DNA of 64,000 nt, taken from Pseudooceanicola lipolyticus (GTDB lineage Bacteria > Pseudomonadota > Alphaproteobacteria > Rhodobacterales > Rhodobacteraceae). Shown here one piece after another: positions 35,475 to 43,359 of this stretch. The DNA lies in the NCBI RefSeq assembly GCF_002786325.1, contig NZ_PGTB01000010.1:1-64000 (forward strand), in the 5' to 3' direction. The position numbers and the translations under genes were made by a program. A model generated the notes under the pieces. The model was not told the origin of the DNA and searched no databases. It worked only from the letters and a program-made list of their open reading frames with translations. Position 1 is the stretch's first letter. Every line of letters begins with the position of its first letter.

Positions 35475-36323
35475 TTAGCCCGGATGCGATCGGGCCATGC
35501 CGTTCAACCGTCTTAGAACCGAAAAGGCGCGGGGTGACCAGCGCACGATGCGGCGTTTCCACAGAAGTTTCCGCTCCAGCCGCGTTAGATCGCGCGCCGC
35601 CTGCGGCAGGCAGCTGCGCAGTGCCGTGATCGCGCGCAGCTTGTCCGAAATCATGTGAAGCGACCCGAAATTGGCCGAAACGCTGGCCTGGTGGATGCGA
35701 TGCACCGCCATGACCTGGTCGATGAATCCGACGCGGCCATGGCGTCCGGCCAGTATGTTCAACAGCCAGTCCGCCGACGAATAAGAGGTCAGGCGGTACC
35801 ATTCGGGCAAGTCGGCCAATGCCGATCTGCGGATAACCGTCGAGATCTTGGGCGCGAAATTGCGAACGATCAGGGCGCCGATGTCATATACGCCTTCCCC
35901 ATGCGGTGCGTTGGGAGACAGGATCCGGACCCCGTCCTTGCGCAGATGTTGGACCCGGTGCGCGCAGATCACGCAGTCGGGATGGGCATCGAGGAAGGCC
36001 ACCTGTTTCGCCAGCTTTTGCCGGTCGGTCCAATAGTCGTCGCCATCGAGAAAGGCGATATATTCCCCCTGCGCGGCATCGACGGTGGCCAGCACATTGG
36101 TCAGGCCAAAATCCTCGGCATTGCTGTGGCGCAGGATGGTTTTTACCGTTTCGGGCGCCTCGAACTGAAGCTGTTGCAAGGCTTCGCGGGTGCCATCGGC
36201 CGAGGCATCATCGCCGGCGATGATCTCGATCGGGAAATCCACCTGTTGCTCCAGAACACTTTCCACCGCCTGCCGTACGGTCGAGGCTTGTTGATAGGTG
36301 ACGACAGAGACCGAAACTTTCAT
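35475..36323 (-). CDS. Glycosyltransferase family 2
   Basis: 282-residue GT-A glycosyltransferase. It starts MKVSVSVVTYQQASTVRQAV, contains the nucleotide-sugar segment IIAGDDASADGT, and has the metal-binding DxD as FLDGDDYW (about residues 90-97). The start ATG 36323 overlaps the flippase stop (ATGA), so it is co-translated with Wzx. It probably transfers one sugar of the repeat unit. The acceptor cannot be inferred. Confidence 0.88.
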   Translation of the reverse strand: MKVSVSVVTYQQASTVRQAVESVLEQQVDFPIEIIAGDDASADGTREALQQLQFEAPETVKTILRHSNAEDFGLTNVLATVDAAQGEYIAFLDGDDYWTDRQKLAKQVAFLDAHPDCVICAHRVQHLRKDGVRILSPNAPHGEGVYDIGALIVRNFAPKISTVIRRSALADLPEWYRLTSYSSADWLLNILAGRHGRVGFIDQVMAVHRIHQASVSANFGSLHMISDKLRAITALRSCLPQAARDLTRLERKLLWKRRIVRWSPRAFSVLRRLNGMARSHPG

Positions 36324-37621
36324 CGGCAAGGCTCCTTCTGGCTGGGAAATTTCACGGCATGGATCAGGGCGCCCAGAACGACAAACAACTGGATGGCAAA
36401 CACCAGAACCATGGCCATTCCGGCCCCGGTCAGGCCGTAGCGGGGGATCAGGATCAGGCAGGCGGCGATTGCCACCAGCGCCGCGGCCGCGTTCTGCGCC
36501 CCCAGCCACCAGAACCGCCGCGCCGCCACCACGCCATAGCGCAGAATATTCGCCACGCCGCGCAGCGTCGCCGCCGTGACCAGCAAGACCAGCAGTGTGC
36601 CGTAACGAGCATAATCCTCGGTATAGACAAAGCGCAGGATCGCCTCGCCATAGAGCACGCAGAGGGCAATGCCGACCGACCCGCAGATCGCCACGGTTGT
36701 GGCCAAACCGGCCAGCAGCCGCAGGAAGGCCGCATGATGCCGGGCCGCGTAATGCCGGGCCAGGCGCACGCTGACCGCGACGCCCATGGCGTTGACCAAC
36801 CGGTCCGGCGCCATCGCCATCGCGAAAATCGCCGCGAACAGGCCCAGTCCGGTCAACCCCAATTCGTGCTCGACAGCGATGCGCGGGAAATACAGGGCAC
36901 TGATGATCAGCAGGGTCGACACGGTCAGCGGCAGGGCATGGCGGGCCAGCCGCGACAGTGCCGACGGCAGAAAACGAGGCAAAAAGACATCGCCCACCAG
37001 CCGCGCCCGCCGCAACCCCAGGCGCAGGTCATACAGGCCCAGAACCGCGATATGCGCCACCAACTGGCCCAGAACGGCGACAGCCAGCGATCCGGTCAGC
37101 CAATAGCCCGCGACCAGAAGGCACAGCGACAGCGGACCCAGCATGCACAGCGACCGGCCGATATATTCCATTCGTTCATGGGCCTGGAACAGCCCGTAAA
37201 TCATGTCCGAGATCAGCTCGGCGCCGCGTGCTACCGCGTATAGCAGCATCACCATCAGCATGACGGCCGAGTCGCTTTGCAGAAAGCCGAACAGCATCAT
37301 CAGCGCCAGCGCGACCAGAACCGCCAGCAGCCGCAATCCCAGGTAATCGCCAAAGACGAATTGCCCGGAATGGTCGCTGGAGCGCACTTCCCTCAGGCTC
37401 ATCTTCGAGACTTCGGCAATCGGGATACAGATCGCCTGAGCCAGCGCGTACATCCCGACGGTGGCGGGATCCGACATCTTGGTCAGCGCGACGATTGCCA
37501 GCCAGACCGACAGGGCCGAAAACAGCCGGCCGATCACGATTGATCTGAAATTTGCAAAACCGGAACGCGGCCCGTGTTCGGGCGACAGCGCGTTGGCTTG
37601 CGGTGTGGTCGAGATCGTCAT
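36320..37621 (-). CDS. Polysaccharide flippase (Wzx/MATE-like)
   Basis: 433-residue protein with about 12 predicted membrane spans, very hydrophobic from about residue 30 to the end, resembling the PST/Wzx oligosaccharide flippases (ALAQAICIPIAEVSKMSLRE, GLTGAGMAMVLVFAIQLFVV). It would move the undecaprenyl-linked repeat unit to the periplasm for the Wzy-like polymerase. It is preceded by the aminotransferase gene (170-bp gap) and overlaps the GT2 gene downstream. Confidence 0.88.
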   Translation of the reverse strand: MTISTTPQANALSPEHGPRSGFANFRSIVIGRLFSALSVWLAIVALTKMSDPATVGMYALAQAICIPIAEVSKMSLREVRSSDHSGQFVFGDYLGLRLLAVLVALALMMLFGFLQSDSAVMLMVMLLYAVARGAELISDMIYGLFQAHERMEYIGRSLCMLGPLSLCLLVAGYWLTGSLAVAVLGQLVAHIAVLGLYDLRLGLRRARLVGDVFLPRFLPSALSRLARHALPLTVSTLLIISALYFPRIAVEHELGLTGLGLFAAIFAMAMAPDRLVNAMGVAVSVRLARHYAARHHAAFLRLLAGLATTVAICGSVGIALCVLYGEAILRFVYTEDYARYGTLLVLLVTAATLRGVANILRYGVVAARRFWWLGAQNAAAALVAIAACLILIPRYGLTGAGMAMVLVFAIQLFVVLGALIHAVKFPSQKEPCR

Positions 37622-37790
37622 GTGCTCTCCGACCCGGATTTTGTGGCGTCCGGTTGGGGAATTCCCGAACCGGGCGCCGTCTGGGATGGCCTTCGCCCCG
37701 CCAGGGGCTTTGAAAACTCTCGGCCGATCCCGAAATAATAAGGTTGGTCGATGTATTCGGGCCGCGCCGATACTGCACGGCCCGAGCGGT

Positions 37791-39173
37791 CTAGTGGTTC
37801 ACGCGCGTGCGGGCCTCCCAGGCCGGGAAGGGTGGCAGGCGTGGATCCTTGCATTCATGGATGGCCGCGCGCACCGCCGGGGCCTGCCGGACGATCGAGG
37901 CGATGCAGGCGCACAGCCGCTTGATCTCGTGACCGCTCATGGCCATGCCGGTTGGCAGCACCATGACCCGTTCGGCTACCGCCTCGGTCACCGGCAGCGT
38001 GTATCCCGCGCGCGGGTTCAGCCCGGCATAGGGCTGCATCCGGTGGCAGCCGGGATAGAAATAGCGCCGGGCATAGACGTTCTCCAGCCGCAGGGCCGAG
38101 ATCAGCTCGTCTCGTGTCAGCCCCGCCTTGGTCGGATCGACCTCGGTCACGATATACTGGAAGTTGTGCTTGTGATTGGTTTCGCGCGGCATCAGGGTGA
38201 CGCCGGGCACATCCGCCAGCGCGGCGGCATAGGTGGCATAATTCGCGCGGTTATGGTCGAAGAACTGGTCCATCGCTTCCAGCGAGGTCAGGCCCATCGC
38301 CGCCGAGGCCTCGTTCATCTTGCCGTTGATGCCCAGATGCGCGACGATATCCTCGCCGGCAAATCCGAAATTCACCATCAGGCGCAGTCGATCCGCCAGC
38401 TCGCGGTCATTGGTGACAATGGCGCCGCCCTCGAACGAGTGAATGCACTTGGTCGCGTGAAAGCTGTAGACCGCGGCATCGCCCAGATGGCTGGGGTGGT
38501 TCGGGCCGGTTTCACAGCCGAAGGAATGCGCCGCATCGAACAGCAACTTCAGCTCGTATTTCTTCGCCAGGTCGTGAAGCCTTTGATTGGCGCAGGAATT
38601 CCCCCAGAGATGCACGCCCAGGATGCCGGTGGTTCGCGAGGTGATAGCCGCCTCGACACAGTCGATGTCCAGGCAATGGGTCACCGGGTCGATGTCGCAG
38701 AAGACCGGGCGCACCCCTTGCAGCCACAGGGCGTGAACCGTTGCGATGAAGGTGAAAGACGGGACGATGACATCGCCCGACATGCCCAGCCCGCTGATCG
38801 CCAGCTCCAGCCCGATGGTGGCATTGCAGGTGGCGATACAGTGCTTCGCGCCCGAGATTTCTGCCACGCGATCTTCGAATTCCTGCACAAACGGCCCCCA
38901 GTTGCTCAGCCGTCCGCTGTCCAGCACCTGGTTGATCCGTGTCAGGAACGCCTGCCGGTCGGGCATGTTCGGCCGCCCCACATGCAAGGTGTGTTCAAAG
39001 GCTGGCGTCGCGCCCAGCAACGCCACGTCGGGGCGTTGCAGCGTTGTCGCGATGCTGGAGGAAACGGTGTTGGGGCCGATGGTTTCGATCTCGGGGCCGG
39101 GGGGCCTGACCTGTCCCGGAACCCCCATTGCGGCAATATGGCCTTGGTCGTGCCCTTTGTGCGAATTCGCCAT
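37791..39173 (-). CDS. DegT/DnrJ/EryC1/StrS sugar aminotransferase
   Basis: 460-residue PLP-dependent aminotransferase of the DegT family, which makes amino sugars from nucleotide-linked keto sugars. The PLP-binding Lys is in YSFHATKCIHSFEGG, with LLFDAAHSFGCET upstream of it and SNWGPFVQEFEDRVAEISGA near the N-terminus. About 60 residues before the catalytic core are extra and Pro/Gly/Ala rich, making it longer than the usual 370-400. A later start is possible, but none has a clearly better ribosome site. No nucleotide-sugar dehydratase is encoded nearby, so the keto-sugar must come from elsewhere. Confidence 0.86.
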   Translation of the reverse strand: MANSHKGHDQGHIAAMGVPGQVRPPGPEIETIGPNTVSSSIATTLQRPDVALLGATPAFEHTLHVGRPNMPDRQAFLTRINQVLDSGRLSNWGPFVQEFEDRVAEISGAKHCIATCNATIGLELAISGLGMSGDVIVPSFTFIATVHALWLQGVRPVFCDIDPVTHCLDIDCVEAAITSRTTGILGVHLWGNSCANQRLHDLAKKYELKLLFDAAHSFGCETGPNHPSHLGDAAVYSFHATKCIHSFEGGAIVTNDRELADRLRLMVNFGFAGEDIVAHLGINGKMNEASAAMGLTSLEAMDQFFDHNRANYATYAAALADVPGVTLMPRETNHKHNFQYIVTEVDPTKAGLTRDELISALRLENVYARRYFYPGCHRMQPYAGLNPRAGYTLPVTEAVAERVMVLPTGMAMSGHEIKRLCACIASIVRQAPAVRAAIHECKDPRLPPFPAWEARTRVNH

Positions 39174-39587
39174 TCAAGCCTCCCCTATATCTTCATTTCA
39201 AAATTCTTGAGGCGCCGGACAACCCCGTGGATTGCCCGTTGCAAGCCCCTGGCCGATTAAAGTGAAGGGAAGTTACGGTGCTGATAGCGCAAAGATATGT
39301 GGTGCCAAAACCCCTGTTCCCCCCTTTGGCGGAGTTCAGTGTGCGATCCTTTCCGGATCTGCGGAAGCTATCCTTTTGATGTATCCGTCCGGATGATCCG
39401 GCCCCGTTTCGGCGGATTTTCGCCCAATCGGAGTAACCGGCCGGGGCGTGCGAGTCGGCCTCTTCACGTCATGCGTTTGCCGCGCGTTTGGACTGCGCGC
39501 CTTGGGCGAGTGCCGTGTTGACAGGAATCGTCCTTGGCCTGCACTCTGCACCTTGTCCGGCATGTCGAACGGATGATCAGGCCCCTC
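39174..39587. other. Divergent intergenic region, aminotransferase / sulfotransferase
   Basis: About 410 bp between divergent genes; presumably both promoters. Open frames on either strand are short and not protein-like. No clear palindrome or repeat was noted. Confidence 0.5.
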
Positions 39588-40490
39588 ATGACCGCAGATC
39601 GCCGCCCACCGAATGTTCTGCTGATCGGCGCGCCGCGCTGCGCCAGCACCTCGCTGGCGATTGCCATGGCGCAACATCCGTCGATGTTTCTGTGTACGCC
39701 CAAAGAACCGCATTTCCTGGCCATGCATGGCCGGAGCGCCGAGATCTGCGGCATCGGCAACGAGAACTTCGCGCCGCGTCACCGGCCGAGCCAGGACCAA
39801 TGGCTCGACCTGTTTGCCGGCCGGACCGAACCCTGCCTTCTGGACGCCTCGGTCAGCACGATTTCCTATCCCGACACGGCGATCCCGAATATCGAACGGT
39901 TCTGCGGCACCGATACCAGGCTGGTGGTGATCCTGCGCAACCCGGTCGACCGGGCCTTTTCAAGCTATCAGTATTGTTTGTCCAAAGGCTGGGATGCCGG
40001 CAGTTTCGAAGACTGTCTGGATCACGAAGCCTCCCGGATCGCCGAAGGCTGGCAACATCTGTGGTTCCTGAAACATCTCAGCCAATACGAACACCGGCTG
40101 CCGCCCTTCCTGGAGGCGTTCGGGGCCGACCGGATGCATATCGTGATCACCGAGGAGATGGCCGCCGATCCCGCGCGGGTGATGCGCGGGGTCTTTGCCT
40201 TTCTCGAACTGCCCGACTTCGCCGCCGGTTCGGTGCCGCGTTATAATTCCAGCGGGGTGCCGCGGTCGCGGATCATGCGCAATCTGGTGGCCTTTGCCCG
40301 GCGTCAGCCGGCGCTGCGGGGGACGTTGCGGGCGCTGTCCACCGGTGCGGTGCGGGAAAAGCTGCGATCCAGCAATGTGGAAAAAGCCGCGATGGCGCCC
40401 CTCACCCGGGACCGGCTGCAGCGCGAATTGTCCGCGACACGGCCCTGGGTCGAAGAGTTGATCGGCCGGCGGCTGGACGCCTGGGGGTAG
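39588..40490 (+). CDS. Sulfotransferase (PAPS-dependent)
   Basis: About 300 residues, with the 5'-phosphosulfate loop VLLIGAPRCASTSLAIAM near the N-terminus and the 3'-phosphate motif LVVILRNPVDRAFSSYQ near residue 110, typical of the Sulfotransfer_1/3 families. The start is uncertain: ATG 39588 gives MTADRRPPNVLL, while ATG 39573 adds five residues, and neither has a strong ribosome site. Its place between the flippase operon and a beta-helix gene suggests that it sulfates the polysaccharide. Cytoplasmic, with no signal peptide. Confidence 0.86.
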   Translation: MTADRRPPNVLLIGAPRCASTSLAIAMAQHPSMFLCTPKEPHFLAMHGRSAEICGIGNENFAPRHRPSQDQWLDLFAGRTEPCLLDASVSTISYPDTAIPNIERFCGTDTRLVVILRNPVDRAFSSYQYCLSKGWDAGSFEDCLDHEASRIAEGWQHLWFLKHLSQYEHRLPPFLEAFGADRMHIVITEEMAADPARVMRGVFAFLELPDFAAGSVPRYNSSGVPRSRIMRNLVAFARRQPALRGTLRALSTGAVREKLRSSNVEKAAMAPLTRDRLQRELSATRPWVEELIGRRLDAWG

Positions 40491-40516
40491 GGGGCGCCCT
40501 GTCGCTGCGGGCTCCG

Positions 40517-40543
40517 AAGGCAATTGCCGATGGCAACTGCCTT
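40517..40543. terminator. Hairpin between convergent genes
   Basis: AAGGCAATTGCC (40517-40528) pairs with GGCAACTGCCTT (40532-40543) with one mismatch and a 3-base loop. It lies between the convergent sulfotransferase and beta-helix genes. There is no long T tract, so intrinsic termination is only plausible. Confidence 0.45.
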
Positions 40544-40557
40544 TGCGGAAACAGGTA

Positions 40558-42219
40558 TCAGACGATCAGGAAATCGCTGTGATCCAGCGACATCCGCAGG
40601 TCCAGTTCGGCGATCAGAACCTGTGCCTGTCCGCCGGCGCCGTCGGCATCATAGAACAGCTCGCCGGTTTTCCATTTATACATGATGTGGTCGTCCGCAT
40701 CGCCCGCCCGTTCGGCAATCTTGAACTGGCTCACATCCAACTCGCCAGAGGAACTGCCATTGCTGCCCGTCAGGCTTTTGAACACGTCGTGGTCCAGCAG
40801 GATCTTGTTGGTGCCGGGTTCGAAATCGCCGATCAGGTCCAGGTGATGGCCCGTGGCGGGGATGGTGTCGATGGTCAGCGCGTCGGGGCTGGTGCTGGCC
40901 GCGGTGTTGCGGGTTGCCTCGACGGTGGATTCGTCCACCGGGCCGGGCAGAACCGACACCGCCGGCACGCCTGTGCCGTCACTGACGACGAAATGGGTGT
41001 GGTCCAGCGACAGGCGTTCCTCTAGCTGGGCGATCTTCACCTGCGCTCCGGCGCCGGTGCCGTCGGCGTCATAGAACAGCTCGCCGGTTTTCCACTTGTA
41101 CATGATGTAGTCGTTGGAATCGCCGGCCTGCCTGGCGATCTCGAAAAAGGTCTGGTCCAGCGTGCGGTATCCGGCCGCGTTCGGGGCGGTCAGGCTGGTG
41201 AAGATCGAACTGTCCAGCACGATCTTGTCGGTGTTGTGGTTGAAGTCGGGCACCGTCTTGATGCTGACCTCGGGGCCAGGGCCGGGCAGGGGGGCAGGTA
41301 GCAACACATCATCCGCCTCGTCGACCACCTGTGGCGTGTCGCTGTTCGAGGTCGAGCCCTGCGGCACTTCGGCAACCGGTGCGGTGCTGCCGTCCTGTTC
41401 GGCGATCCATTCGGCGCGGGCCTTGGCCCAATAGTCGCGGGCGGCCTGGCCCTGCAGCACGGTCCAGCCGGCGCCGGGCATCGGGTAGTCGGACGGCAGC
41501 GCCTTGTCGGACAGGTTCAGGAACACGTTGCCCGAGGATTCGATGGTCTTGTCCCAGGCCAGGTCCAGCCGCCAGTCACCGATATGATCGGTGTCCTCGA
41601 TGGCGATGACCGAGTCGGTGATCTTCAGCTTGGGGCTGTTTTCCACCATTTTGAACGGCGACCCATGGGTCACGTCGCCCCGGTACAGATAGGATTCCAT
41701 CCGCAGCAGCACATTGTCGATCTCGACCACCTGGTTGGTGCGGTTGGGGGTGTATTTGTTGCCCAGGCTGATCCCCGAAAACACGCCGTCAAACAGGCTG
41801 TCGCGGATCACACCGCTGGCGCCATCGTCGTTTTCGATGGCGTCGTCGCGGGCGCCGGTGACGTGGACGTTGTAGATTTCGAACCCGTTGGAGCCTCCGG
41901 CGACCCGCAGCGCGTCCCAGGGATTGGTGATGGTGATGTCATGCAGGATCGAATCGGCGGTGTCGCGCACCATGACCGCAGCAGAATTGATATAGGCATT
42001 CGCCCAATCGAGTGTCTGCGAAACCTGCCCGTTGATGGTGATGCCAAAGACCTCGATTCCGTCCGAGGCGTTGTTGATCAGGAAGGGGTAGAGGTTGATG
42101 TTGCTGCCGGTATTGGCAACGATCCACGAGGCGTCCGAGGCGTCGATTACCGATGCATCGCCCGAATACCTGTAGGCCGTGTAGCCATAGTTCCCGCTAA
42201 GTGTTGTCGTAGAGGCCAT
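40558..42219 (-). CDS. Type-I-secreted beta-helix protein with two C-terminal RTX-associated modules
   Basis: 553-residue protein. Residues about 1-275 form a parallel beta-helix body paralogous to the protein at 27886-28944. There is no Sec signal peptide. After a Pro/Ser-rich linker come two copies, about 95 residues each, of a module like the serralysin C-terminal (M10_C) domain, each with YKWKTGELFYDADG and ending in SLDHTHFVV or SLDHSDFLIV. Such ends act as uncleaved type I secretion signals. The ATG follows AAAGGACTACAGTGC. A role in binding or modifying the extracellular polysaccharide is inferred. No T1SS genes lie in the window. Confidence 0.82.
   Translation of the reverse strand: MASTTTLSGNYGYTAYRYSGDASVIDASDASWIVANTGSNINLYPFLINNASDGIEVFGITINGQVSQTLDWANAYINSAAVMVRDTADSILHDITITNPWDALRVAGGSNGFEIYNVHVTGARDDAIENDDGASGVIRDSLFDGVFSGISLGNKYTPNRTNQVVEIDNVLLRMESYLYRGDVTHGSPFKMVENSPKLKITDSVIAIEDTDHIGDWRLDLAWDKTIESSGNVFLNLSDKALPSDYPMPGAGWTVLQGQAARDYWAKARAEWIAEQDGSTAPVAEVPQGSTSNSDTPQVVDEADDVLLPAPLPGPGPEVSIKTVPDFNHNTDKIVLDSSIFTSLTAPNAAGYRTLDQTFFEIARQAGDSNDYIMYKWKTGELFYDADGTGAGAQVKIAQLEERLSLDHTHFVVSDGTGVPAVSVLPGPVDESTVEATRNTAASTSPDALTIDTIPATGHHLDLIGDFEPGTNKILLDHDVFKSLTGSNGSSSGELDVSQFKIAERAGDADDHIMYKWKTGELFYDADGAGGQAQVLIAELDLRMSLDHSDFLIV
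40561..40860 (-). repeat. Serralysin-C-like module, terminal copy
   Basis: Second of two protein-level repeats at the end of the beta-helix protein, reading from PATGHHLDLIGDF to the stop. At DNA level, 40640-40690 is nearly identical to 41060-41110, which implies fairly recent duplication. Confidence 0.75.
40985..41265 (-). repeat. Serralysin-C-like module, internal copy
   Basis: First of the two modules, reading from IKTVPDFNHNTDKIVLD to SLDHTHFVV. It is internal, so if type I secretion needs the extreme C-terminus only the other copy would be the working signal. Confidence 0.75.
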
Positions 42220-42831
42220 GCACTGTAGTCCTTTTGTTATCCTACTCGAAGGCTTGCGGTTGCCCCGCAGGGCGGAACTTGTTTATTTGGTCGTCGCGAG
42301 GCAAGTGAACCAGGACGCCGCGGCTGCGATTTGGCAGCCATCCGCCATCGGCGACCTTTCGCCTCGAACAGGCCGCTGGGCCGGCGGTAGTTTTTCGATC
42401 CACAATCAACAAATTGGATCGCGGGCTCTGAGACCCTTAAATCGGATTGGTTAAAGGCGGATTAAGGCGCTCATTTGTCATCTTGACAGCAGGAAAGCGG
42501 CGAATCATGCCATGAGCGGATTCTGGAACATGGGGTTTCGCCGTGCCGACTCGGTCGAAACACCCGGCCGGACTTCGTTGATTGCCGAGTTTCAACCCGG
42601 TCAGACGCGGCCGCGTTGCGGGTTTGCTGGACCGAAGGAACCACATTGCCAGAATCCATCCGCCTTAAGCCCGTGGTGACGATTTCGCACTAGCATCGCG
42701 CGCCGGGGGACCTGTGTTCCCTGTCATTCACACGCGCCCTGCGGTCTGTTTGCGGTGTCCCTTCCGATCTCCCTGCGACGTCGGGGCGGCGTGCGCTGCG
42801 GACCCGGCAGGGCGACCCAGGAGGGACTACG
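42220..42831. other. Intergenic region left of the kinase pair
   Basis: About 610 bp between the divergent beta-helix and molybdopterin-fold genes. No credible gene or recognised site beyond the AGGAGG ribosome site immediately before 42832. Promoters for both directions probably lie here. Some dyads are visible, but none is convincing. Confidence 0.5.
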
Positions 42832-43347
42832 ATGTCATTGCGCACTCTACTTCAGCTGGCAGCGATCGCGCTTGCCGCTTTGTCTCCGCTGCGGCTGGCC
42901 GCGGCAAACCTCGCCGCACCCACGGGCGAAGCTATTCTGGTGGTCAGCGGCCAGATCACCGCCACCAATGTCGGCGATACCGCCCAGTTCGACCAGGCCA
43001 TGTTGGAACAGCTGGGAGCGGTCACCATCGAAACGACGACGATCTGGACGGAAGGGCCGCAAACCTTCACTGGCGTGCCCCTGGCCCGCCTGTTGTCCGA
43101 GGTGGGCGCCAGCGGTGGCACGGTCAACGCCATCGCGATCAATGACTATGCCGTAGACATCCCGTCCGAGGATTGGGTCGAAACCGGGCCGATCGTCAGC
43201 TATCTGCACAATGGCGATGCAATGTCGGTGCGGGACAAGGGGCCGCTCTGGATCATCTATCCCTACGACTCCAACGCCGACTACCAGACCGAGGTGATCT
43301 ATTCCCGCAGCATCTGGCAGCTGGACCGGATCGTCGTAAAGGACTAG
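42832..43347 (+). CDS. Periplasmic molybdopterin-fold protein without cofactor cysteine
   Basis: 171-residue secreted protein with a signal peptide (LLQLAAIALAALSPLRLAAA, cleaved near 25). The body resembles the sulfite-oxidase-type molybdopterin-binding fold: FTGVPLARLLSEVGA, INDYAVDIPSEDW, GPLWIIYPYD and a C-terminal WQLDRIVVKD. It contains no Cys at all, so it cannot ligate molybdenum in the usual way. The hybrid histidine kinase starts 12 bp downstream. A role as a periplasmic ligand-binding or sensory partner of that kinase is the best guess. Confidence 0.78.
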   Translation: MSLRTLLQLAAIALAALSPLRLAAANLAAPTGEAILVVSGQITATNVGDTAQFDQAMLEQLGAVTIETTTIWTEGPQTFTGVPLARLLSEVGASGGTVNAIAINDYAVDIPSEDWVETGPIVSYLHNGDAMSVRDKGPLWIIYPYDSNADYQTEVIYSRSIWQLDRIVVKD

Positions 43348-43359
43348 GCGCGGAAATCC

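Noticed and set aside
37461-39260. Long plus-strand open frame of about 600 codons opposite the DegT gene
   Set aside because: Arg/Gln/His-rich shadow frame; the minus strand encodes an unmistakable aminotransferase with PLP motif.
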